From contig PYSS01000025.1 of assembly GCA_003049465.1 (NCBI GenBank), forward strand, positions 124,001-188,000: a DNA stretch of 64,000 bases. The letters run 5' to 3'. Positions 55,336 through 64,000 of this stretch are shown here, in pieces (positions within the stretch are counted from its first letter, which is position 1; each line of letters starts with the position of its first letter). The DNA is from Magnaporthiopsis rhizophila (Eukaryota; Ascomycota; Sordariomycetes; Magnaporthales; Magnaporthaceae). The notes beneath the pieces were generated by a model that saw only the letters and a list, made by a program, of their open reading frames with translations, searched no databases and had not been told where the DNA came from. The translations under genes and the position numbers were made by a program.

Positions 55336-58300
55336 ATGGGTATTCCGGGGTAGGTGCATAATGCCGGCGGGGCCGTTTCCATGAATACAGCCCCCAAGAC
55401 TAACACCTCTTCACTTCAAGAATCTACCAAGAGATCGGCCCTGGAGACCGCATCTCACTGTCCAAGCTCGCCGTCCAGACCCTGGAGGAGACGGGCCGCC
55501 CGCTGCGGCTAGCCATCGACATATCAATATGGCAGTTCCAGGCGCTGGCGGCCAGGGGCGGCTCCAACCCAGCTATTCGCACGCTCTTCTACCGCCTCGT
55601 CCGCCTGCAGAGCCATTCCATCCAGCCCATCTTCGTGTTTGACGGGCCCAACAAGCCTACCATGAAGCGCGGCCGCCGCACAGACAGTGGCCGGAGCGGC
55701 GGAAACGTCGTGTCCACCGCCATGGCCAAGCGGATGATCCGCCTGTTCGGTTTCTACGCCCACGACGCGCCGGGCGAGGCCGAGGCCGAGTGCGCCCTGC
55801 TGCAGCGCCGCGGCATCGTCGACGCCGTGCTCAGCGAGGATGTCGACACCATCATGTTTGGCTGCACGCGCACCCTGCGCAACTGGTCTGCCGACAAGGA
55901 GAAGGGGACCAGCAGCAGCGGCCCGCCCACCCACGTCACCCTCTACGACTCGGAGGCCATCGCGCGCCCGGACGCCGCCGGCCTCGACCGCGAGGGCATG
56001 GTGCTCGTCGCGCTGATGAGCGGCGGCGACTACGATCCAGACGGCATCCCGGGCTGCGGCCCCAGGGTTGCGTGCCAGGCGGCCCGTGCCGGGTTCGGCA
56101 GATCTCTCTGCAGGATCAAACGCTCCGACCCGCCGGACGTCCTGACCGCGTGGCGCGAGGGGCTCAGGCGGGAGCTGGCCGACAACACCAGCGGCGCCTT
56201 CAGCAGACGGAACAAGACCATAGCCGCCGCGATACCGGACGGCTTTCCCGATATGGAGGTCCTGGGCTACTACACACACCCCATAGTGTCCCGGGACGCC
56301 GTGCTCGAGAGGCTCAAGAGCTCCTTCCCTGGCGTCGCTGCCGGCGGCGACATGGATCTTCAGGGGCTGCGGGACTTTGTCGCCCACACGTTCGACTGGA
56401 CTGGGAAGGGCGGTGCCATCAAATTCATCCGCGTGCTGGCCCCCAGCCTCCTGGTGCAGAAGATGCTGCTGCCGTCATCACCGCAAGATTGTCTGGTGAA
56501 AGCCATATCGAAACGGCGTGTCGACCACCCCAGCAGCGGTGGAATCCCCGAGCTGCGCGTGTCATTTCTGCCGTTGAGCGTTGTCGATATCGACCTCGAC
56601 GCAGAGCCAGAAGAGGCCCCGGAGGCGCACGGGCGCGGCGGCCTGGCTCTTAATAGCGATGGCGAGTTTGAAGAGGCGGACGCGCCCGGCTCCACGCAGG
56701 GCGGTGGGCCTAAAAAGGGTTTTGACCCGTCCCAGCCCGACATGGTCTGGATTCCCGAGGCTGTGGTCAGGCTTGGGGCTCCCGAGGTGTTGAGAAATTG
56801 GGAGGCGGGGCCAGGGGCGAAAAGGGCGGCGGCGTCGGCACCAAAGAAGAAGGCGGTGGCATCGGCACCCAAGGCAACGAGGACCAGGAGAGCAAAGGCC
56901 GCGCTGGAGCCGAGCCACACCATGGACAGGTATCTGGGAGTCACAAAAAAAGCGTCTGCACACACAGAATCGGCCTCAACGAAGCCAGACAGTCTCCCGA
57001 ACGCTCTCGGTGGTCTCTCAAACCAGGGATCACCAAATCTCGAATCGGGCGCGCCACCATCTCGACGGGCACGTTCCCGCATCAACAGCCAGCTTAAGGA
57101 GGGCGGAGAATGTGTTAGTGGCTGTTCCAGTGGCAGTAGCAAGCAAACAAGGACAAACGAAAAAGGCACCCTCAAAGACGCGACCAGATCGGCCAGGGAG
57201 CCTTCACTACCGCCTGCCAGCGAGTCCGCAACGGCAGCAAGATCCACAGCCGATAGAGCTGCTGCATCCTCGGTAATAGCTTCGAGCGCCGGAACAAGAC
57301 TAGCCGGTTCAAAAAACACAAGCAATATCAGCAGCATCAGCAATGTTACCGACACGATAAGCAGCGTGTCCCATGCCCCTGTCACGTCGGGCCGAGCCGA
57401 TGCTGCTGGTGACAGCTCTTCTTCTCCCCCAGTGTGCCATCAGTCGCCGCCGTTGCCTCGCTGGAAACCGGTTACTCTTCTCTCATCTAGCCCGCCCTCA
57501 TCTCCCGCATCTCCACCGTCTCTTCCTCCGACCTCCGTATCTTCTTCCCTGAGGAGGCGCCCTGGGTCTTCATTGCCCGGAAACTCGTTCGACGACCCGA
57601 ATCCACGCGCGTTGTCCTCATCACCCCCGCGTACGCTCAACTGCCCCCGGAAGCGCATGTCTTCTGGCTCTGCCTCGTCAGAGACGGGCCCTGCCACAAG
57701 GATAGAGCGCCTGAATATTTCTTCACCTCCAGACTCGCCATCTACTGCCAGGAGAGGGCGAGCTGCCCAAGCCCGCAGTGGCAGTGGTGGCGTCAAAACA
57801 AAGCAGGCGTCTATCCTCGGGTTTGTGAATCATGGCTCTGGGAAACAGCAGACACCAGCACAGCGCCGTGCCCCGACCCGGAGGGAGAAGTCCACATCCG
57901 TCTCGCCGCCTCGACGCACAATCGGCAGGGGAGACGAAGAGCTGGCCAGGCCGGCAGCTTCCCCGCCGAGATTCCGCCGGCCGCCCTCCATCATCTCGCT
58001 GTCATCAGACAACGAAAGCGAGCCAGAGCAAAAGCCGACGGCGGAGGCTGCGGAGCAGGTGGTGGAACACAGGGACACGCAAGGACCAGCCTGTCACGAG
58101 GAACGCGCGCGAACCGTCGAGAATATCTATGGCGGTCCTGCAGCAACGGTGGTGGATGATTCGGACGGAAGCGGCCACGACAGCGAGTACAGCGATGAAG
58201 ACACGTGGGCCACGGCCGAGTCGCGCCTCCCGCCGCCGCCTCCAGACACGGCAGCAGAGCCGGCGGGAGGCAGGGTAATGACGAAACTGTACAGGTCGAG

Positions 58301-58454
58301 GAAGAGCGCGGTCGGGTACATGGCCGAGGTGGAGGTCTCCAGGGAAGAAGCGGATCGCATGATGCGCAAGAACGAGGCCCTCGCGCCGGGCCGGCGGCAT
58401 CAGCTGTACCGGCGCAGTGATGTTTTTGTCATTGATCTGACGGACGAGCCATGA
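55336..58454 (+). CDS. Holliday-junction resolvase, GEN1/Yen1-type XPG/Rad2 nuclease
   Basis: Structure-specific nuclease that cuts Holliday junctions and flaps during homologous recombination. Exon 1 is only 14 nt (55336-55349, MGIPG). A 71-bp intron (GTAGGT, branch GACTAAC, acceptor TTCAAG) leads to exon 2, 55421-58454, giving 1015 residues. XPG N-domain: LRLAIDISIWQFQA with the first metal Asp, then PIFVFDGPNKPTMKR. XPG I-domain: GEAEAECALLQRRGIVDAVLSEDVDTIMFG, carrying the acidic cluster around residues 124-147. The next acidic motif and H2TH start are MSGGDYDPDGIPGCG. A chromodomain-like stretch as in GEN1 may follow. The C-terminal half (about 430-960) is long and disordered with many Ser-Pro sites, suiting CDK control as in Yen1. 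A compact final block contains KLYRSRKSAVGYMAEVEVS. Confidence 0.92.
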
Positions 58455-60142
58455 GGAATCTGCTGTCTGAATGCACGTTCGTTCGGGTATCTGTGCATTC
58501 GATATCTGCATATCTACTTCCGCACTTACCTACCTAAGGTACCAATATAAGTTAGCAGCCGCCTCGACGTGCATCTTGGCATACCCAGCTAAAGGCCTCT
58601 GCCCGCTTTGTGGGTGGGGTGGATGGCATTGCTGCCGTTCGCTGATTATCGAAAGTCTATTGTAGAAGGTGTCCTCTGTCTGTAGTGGCGTCTGGGACGG
58701 CATGTAGCGCTGCCATCTTCCCGACCCGCCGGGTGAACACCAGCCCACTGTCGTTGACAGCCCTTCATCGGCTGATTGTATCCATCCACCCACCCTCCGT
58801 CTGCCTTGAGACCTCGGGTTTATGTGATTTCGGTGCACTACGCCCTCTCAACGATTCGAACGGCCTTTTCACTTCCTACACACGCTCAAAGATGCGACGA
58901 CCCTCGGCCACCCCTGTGGCAAAAGTCTCGTCTAGAGTAACAACACCCTTATAAACGCCGGCCATGGGGACCCGATGAATGGGGGATTCTATTTTCTCAG
59001 AGGGAGCCGGACCTTTCGCGACGCCATCATTTCCGTCCACGAGCTGGATGTTCTATTGGGTTCACTTGGGTTCGTGTTCGCTCAACATCCAGCAACATTT
59101 CACGCAAGACTGGTTTCTGAAAGAGGCCCTAGAAGCTACGTATCTACGGCGGAGCGCTTCTCAAGCCTCACGGCGACAACGGGACGAGCGACGCAACCAC
59201 CGACCTGTTTCGAGAAAAAAAAAAAGCAGTGCCGAGAAGGGCCCCATGTCGGACTGATAGTCGTTGGGGTTAAAAGCCGAGGAGGCTGTTTTGGTGGCCG
59301 CCCATACCTGATCTCAGACATGAGCCATCTTGCGAAAAGCCTTCCGGGTGTGGTTGTTTCGGAAGCAACCTGTTTCTGGTGGCGCGGATCCTGCGCGTTT
59401 TGCAAGACCGAGATGTTCGGGGCAGCGCCGCGAAGTTCTTCGCCTCGGGCGCGTTATCTGAGCGGCTTTGCCAGATTCTCGAGCAGGGGGTAGTGTTGGA
59501 CATCCATCCAGGGAGACCATCCAGCAGGCGAAAGAGAGCCAGTCGATACGGGCGCCCAAACAGGAGCGAGGGCGTTATAGGCAGGAGAGCAGCAACTGCT
59601 TACATCGTGCAGGGAGATTGCCGAGATATACGGCTGATTTATGCTGGCCGTTGAAGAGCGACGTACCTTTGTTCGCTATGTCGGGGATCTCCAAGCTCCC
59701 GAGAAGAGCCGACGGGGCTCGAATACTGCGCCGACCTCTGGGAGAGAGGCGTTGGCTATCAGTCAGCTGGGACCTGTAAGTTCAAGCAAAAAAAAAAGGT
59801 GCAATATTCATTGGCAAGTTATGAGGACAAGTCTTAAATGGGGTACGGGTGCCGCGGGGAAGGCCAGGCTGCACGGTTGTTGGGGGTAGGGAGGGCGGGG
59901 TTTTGGGGGGTGTACTACGGCGCCACGTGAATTACGGGTGGTTTATCTATCGTGTTAGCTAGATTAAAGAAGGTAGAAGAAGATAAAAAAAAAATGAGCA
60001 CTGCAGATAGAAAAGTCTGACGCCGGTCCGCCCCAACATAGCCGAAAGAATGTTGCCACATCTCGTCTTATAAGTGTTTACCCGCTCGTTTGCCTCTCAG
60101 CCTTTCCTGTCAGGGATGTCACGTCATTGTCGCGTACGTACC
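58455..60142. other. Intergenic, no resolved gene; G-rich run
   Basis: Short overlapping frames on the plus strand (for example 58979-59257 and 59468-59779) have no recognisable motif and may be decayed coding sequence. A G-rich run at about 59880-59911 (GGGGGTAGGGAGGGCGGGG then TTTTGGGGGG) has four or more G tracts and could form a G-quadruplex. Confidence 0.4.
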
Positions 60143-60229
60143 NNNNNNNNNNNNNNNNNNNNNNNNNNNNNNNNNNNNNNNNNNNNNNNNNNNNNNNNNN
60201 NNNNNNNNNNNNNNNNNNNNNNNNNNNNN
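60143..60229. other. Assembly gap (87 N)
   Basis: Run of N between a unique left flank and an 18-base C homopolymer at 60230-60247. The homopolymer is probably why the read-through failed. Confidence 0.99.
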
Positions 60230-60247
60230 CCCCCCCCCCCCCCCCCC

Positions 60248-61776
60248 ACATCATTATCTTTCGCCACCGTTTTCCGCCCGTCTTGCCATCGCTACTTAGC
60301 GAGGCAGTCTTGCCGGAAAATTCTCGCAGCTTTTCCTCGCGCCTTTCCATAGATACCTACCTACCTATATAACAATGTCCCTGTACACACTATATGCCGC
60401 ACCATGCAGTGAAGTAGCTCCAGGGCGCCTATGATGTGTTTGAGAGCCGCTCCTGCCTCGGTCAACCGCCGCGCCAATGCCGAGGTGGTTGGTCACTCGA
60501 TGCTGCACAGCGTAGCGGTGCCGTTCCATCTCTGCCATGCATATGAATATCTACGCCTACTCTCCGAGAGGATTTTGTACGATTGTGATTCGGTAGGCTC
60601 GGCAGGCGTAATGTACCTTATCCAGTGATGCCCATCCAGGGAGGTCTTGGACATTGACATGTGCTCCACGGAATGGCAGTACTTTTGGTGGCGGTTGAGG
60701 ATCCTTCGCTGCGGCGTAATCGGGGCGGCGTGCAGTCGTGGATATACTTCGCATTCGGATGCTTCCGCGCGCCGGCCAGCCATTGTTAAATCCAGCAGCC
60801 CGACGCGGCCCGCAGCATTGCGTCGTCTGCCCGGCCAGACCAGGCCTCCTGCACAGGGATGCATGCCCAATGGCGACCCTGTTGCTCATAAAACCTCGTA
60901 ATTGATGCGCGAAAGACTCCTCGGTCAATGGTCCTCGCCATTCTTTCGAGATCCGATCTCAGTTCCGGGGTGTTTCCGTGGCTGAACTGTTTGAGCTTGT
61001 CTCAATTCTGGAGCTTGAGTGTTCATCCTCGGATGTTCATCAGCATGGTTGCGCCTTGGGCGGAGATATACGCTCTCTTTTTATTATCCACAACCTCCGA
61101 GTTCCTCGTGAATCTGATTCCCGCTTGTCACGAACCTCCAGGGCTGTATTCTGACGGCAGGAGAGGTGTCGGCCTTCCCTCACTCGGTCATCGTCACTGG
61201 CAAATTTGCGGCCGGCAAGCGTCGTTCCCCTGGACATCGTCGTCTTGACTACTGGGGGTCTGCTCTCTTCGCGGCTGGGCCTGCCAGATCTTTCCAACAA
61301 TAACACCAAGACATGCCCAGGCAGACGGCAAGCCCCATGGGCGTTTACCTCGGCACCCAGCATCTCACGGGCAGCGGCCAATCCACTAGATGTTGGTGGG
61401 GCGGCTCGCCGGCTTTTACGACCTGCGCCATGGCAGCCGACACGCCGTGATCTGTCCTATGCTGACAAGCTTAGCTTATGCATCATGATCCCTGTATTTC
61501 TGTTGGCGTGGTCTTTAAAAAAGGGTCAACGCAGGCAGGAATGCGTTATTTTAACAATAAAATAAAAGTATAGGAACATGGCGAGCAAGACCGGCCTGGG
61601 CGTCAAGAGCTTCCCAACGGCATATCAACATCTGTCTAGGGATCGGCGCTAATCAATTTTGACTCAAGGGCCACCCAGATTAGCACGGGGACCGAGCCGA
61701 TCTTGCCGTCATTCTGGCCCCTCGAACTTGCCAGGTCGGATCGTTCTAAGAACGATTCCAGGCACCACCGCAGGCG

Positions 61777-61810
<34 letters not shown>

Positions 61811-62481
61811 ACGGACTGCCGAGCCCAGAGCTGCCAAGCCCACATTGGCTCGACGCCAAAGCTCATGTCTCCCGGTGACACAATGCCGTGGTCTGCTGTG
61901 ATTTGATCCACTGCCTCGGTCCCTGGCAATGCCGCATCCGCCCAGCCACTCGGTTTTTCCCCGCCTGCAGCCAAGGCAGAAGCGGGTACCTACCGGCATC
62001 TGTGATCAAGCACATGAGCCCCACCACGCATGCGTCCATTTGTGATCTCGCAGTCCGTGCTGACAGACGGGGGCTCGTCTCGCCCCCGCGAAGCACATGT
62101 CAGAAGACATTAATATCGACTAGGTCTGCTGAATCGGCCAGGCGGATCCCCGGAAGCATCGCCTAGTCGTGTTTATTTTTTTTTTTCCTTGCCGCTTGTG
62201 AAGGTTTCGCCGGCGCAATGGAAGTGGCACGGCTAGGCGATGCTGACGGACAGGCCAGACATAGTTCCATCTTGCGTCTCCCCCACTGCTTTGTCGTCCA
62301 AGCCTCTGCTTCCAGTCGACCCAGCAACTTTTCCTCCTGGACATCTCTACTTGTAGATAATACAGTCACAGGCATTTCCAGCGGCCAGGAATCTTATATA
62401 GTTCTTATACCATACCCATGCTGAGGGATTTTATCTCTCAGACTCTCACTATCGCGCAACCAAGGGGCAGGCAAAGACACA
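60248..62481. other. Intergenic with A tract and possible decayed minus-strand fragment
   Basis: No supported gene. On the minus strand two coding-like pieces (about 61975-61812, SPGDMSFGVEPMWAWQLWAR; and about 61775-61638, LRWCLESFLERSDLASSRG ending at a stop) flank an A31 homopolymer (61779-61809 on plus) that looks like those in introns elsewhere. They may be exons of an unresolved or dead gene. Confidence 0.35.
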
Positions 62482-63317
62482 ATGGCGCCCCTTACTCCCC
62501 ACTGGCCCAGGCCCTCGCACCCCGAGATCCAGGAGGTGATCATCAACGAGGCCGAGTTCACGTCCATGTCACGGTCCCGCGTGGCCCTGCCGCCCTTTGC
62601 CGTCTTTGCCAAGATGGCCTTCCCTCCCTGCACTGTCGCCGACGAGCCCACGTACGCGACGGTTCAGATTGGCCGTGACAGGCATGCGAACCTGAACAGC
62701 GACCTGCTGTACATTAACCACTCATGCGAGCCTTCTCTGGTGAGTTTTGGATAAAAAAAAAAAAAAAAAAAAAAACCAGACCCAAGCGAGTAAAAATTCC
62801 GTGTCGAGTGAGTGGAAAGAAGTAACATTCCCCCTAGATCTTCGACACGGCAAGCCTCAACATCCTGGCCGGGCCCAAAGGCCTCAAGCCCGGCGACGAG
62901 CTCACCTTCTTCTACCCCTCCACCGAGTGGAGCATGGCCCAGCCCTTCACCTGCCTGTGCGGGACCCCGTCGTGCCGCGGCCTCATCTCGGGCGCCGAGG
63001 GCATGACGCCGGCTCAGCTCGACGGCCTCTGGCTCAACAGCCACATCCTGCAGATGCTTGAGGAGAAACGTGGCAGCAACTCCGGCAACGGGACCGGCAA
63101 AAGCAAGAATGGAACGCCGGCAGCGGCAACCGTCAGCATCGACGCCGGCCACGACGATGACGTGACCGCCAGGGCCATGAGGAACGCCCTGCGCCAGGCC
63201 GAGCTCGCGGCCGAGGCTGCCAAGGCGGCCCTCGTGTCGTACATTGCCGGGTTGCACCGCGGCGGCGCGGCAGCGGTGGTGCCTGTGGGGCGGGTGGAAG
63301 GGGCGGGGCAACGGTGA
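62482..63317 (+). CDS. Small SET-domain protein, putative lysine methyltransferase
   Basis: Two exons, 62482-62739 and 62838-63317, about 245 residues. The 98-bp intron (GTGAGT, CCCTAG) holds an A homopolymer of about 24. Seen: YINHSCEPSL (residues 77-86), the NHSC element of the SET S-adenosylmethionine/pseudoknot site; then IFDTASLNILAG and GDELTFFYPSTEW, the ELTFxY part; and a post-SET-like cysteine cluster FTCLCGTPSCRG. The N-terminal SET strands look abbreviated, as in other small fungal SET proteins. The C-terminus is an Ala/Glu-rich helix that may form a coiled coil. It should methylate a protein lysine, but histone versus non-histone substrate is unknown. The start at 62482 is in good context (ACAATGGCG). 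Confidence 0.85.
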
Positions 63318-63335
63318 GTTTTGTTTAATATCTTG

Positions 63336-63665
63336 TTCGTGACTGTCGCGTTGCTCAACGTTTCTTGGGTGAGAACAGAGATGCTCTTATTTTCTGGGCA
63401 TATATAAACTTCGTCTTGTTGTGGTGAATAAGAGGTAGGGGTCGTGCGATTCGAGGACCATTGTACGGGATGGCGGAGCCAGGCACGTACTGGTGGAAAA
63501 CAGATTACAACCACCAACGCCATCCCGTACAGTGGTCCTCGAATCGCACGATCCCTGCCTCATACTTACCTGTTTACAACAGCGAAACCAGCTTGTGGTT
63601 AACAGGCAATAAGATCGTCTCTGTTCTCGCCCAATAAACGTCGATCAGCGCGACAGCCACGAACG
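63336..63665. repeat. Long imperfect inverted repeat behind the SET gene
   Basis: The left arm starts near 63336 and the right arm ends near 63665. The inner 34 bp (63443-63476 and 63519-63552) match as reverse complements with one mismatch, around a 42-base loop. The outer blocks also match, for example GAGAACAGAG at 63372-63381 with its complement near 63620-63630, and GTTCGTGxCTGTCGCG at the ends, with a poorer zone between. A transcript would fold into a hairpin of roughly 140 bp per arm. No terminal repeat of a known transposon was recognised. Confidence 0.85.
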
Positions 63666-64000
63666 CTTTTTTGTTCTGCCGCTATTTGAGTCTCTCTTCC
63701 CACATCCCATTTTGCTTTGTTTATTTCCTCCCTTCACAATACAACAGCATACCTCCTGGGAGTTGCATAAACTTTGAAGTCGATCAAACGAGCTGACCAT
63801 GCAATGAACTACCCGTCTACGTCCAAAAAGCGGCGTGAGCTCCCGCGAGATGTCGGGCGAGATGGGCGGAGATACGAGTCTCGCCTGAGGCGGTGGGGGA
63901 GGGTGGATGGGGGTGGTTGTGGGTGACGGACGGGTGTGGGGGTGCACGAGGTTGACGGAAAGGAAAACTGCGGGCAGCTCGTTGGAGATACACGCTCACT
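63666..64000. other. Window end, no resolved gene
   Basis: A minus-strand frame with Pro/His-rich content (63645-63947) has no motif. A G-rich segment at 63890-63950 explains its composition. Nothing supported. Confidence 0.4.

Noticed and set aside
55524..56387. Minus-strand ORF of 287 residues opposite the GEN1-like gene
   Set aside because: Antisense shadow of a clearly coding GC-rich exon.
63336..63665. Rho-independent-type terminator or tRNA cluster
   Set aside because: The genome is eukaryotic, the hairpin is far longer than a terminator, and no tRNA arm or anticodon pattern fits.

Overview
The window is nuclear DNA of a filamentous ascomycete, most likely a Sordariomycete (class inferred, species not determined). 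Coding regions are GC-rich with C- or G-ending codons. Introns are mostly 65-150 bp with GT...CTRAY...YAG signals. The gene set is typical of Pezizomycotina: a PDK1-type kinase, a BAF60/SNF12 SWI/SNF subunit, a GEN1/Yen1 resolvase, a dynactin-like actin-related protein, a small SET protein, a Nit1-like amidase and an AT3 membrane acyltransferase. No bacterial operon, tRNA, rRNA, CRISPR array or intact transposon was seen.

Layout. 1-2.4 kb: 3' part of an atypical protein kinase with 38-residue tandem repeats. 2.6-5.7 kb: AT3 acyltransferase and short-chain dehydrogenase, both minus. 6.1-8.6 kb: SNF12-like chromatin remodelling subunit, minus. 9.7-12.3 kb: PDK1/PKH-like kinase, minus. 15.3-18.9 kb: two proteins of unknown function, plus. 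22.0-24.1 kb: BTB/POZ protein, plus. 24.8-26.6 kb: membrane-anchored protein resembling degenerate pepsin-like proteins, minus. 27.5-28.6 kb: minus-strand coding-like fragments, probably a decayed gene. 28.9-29.8 kb: multi-pass membrane protein resembling the DUF1295/isoprenylcysteine methyltransferase group, minus. 29.8-51.1 kb: about 21 kb with no convincing protein gene; it contains one well-marked core promoter (about 44.24 kb) with a leader-like, possibly spliced, apparently non-coding transcript. 51.1-52.4 kb: nitrilase-family amidase, minus. 52.8-54.8 kb: actin-related protein, minus, divergent from the GEN1/Yen1-like nuclease at 55.3-58.5 kb, plus. 58.5-62.5 kb: gene-poor, with an assembly gap. 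62.5-63.3 kb: SET-domain protein, plus, followed by a long imperfect inverted repeat.

The genes do not form one pathway. They are housekeeping and signalling genes with accessory ones between them. The most unusual features are the gene-free 21 kb, the inverted repeat behind the SET gene, the repeat-bearing kinase, and the many very long A/T homopolymers. Several of these tracts lie inside introns and several carry a single N. All exon boundaries were placed by eye from reading frame, splice signals and family motifs; no alignment was run.
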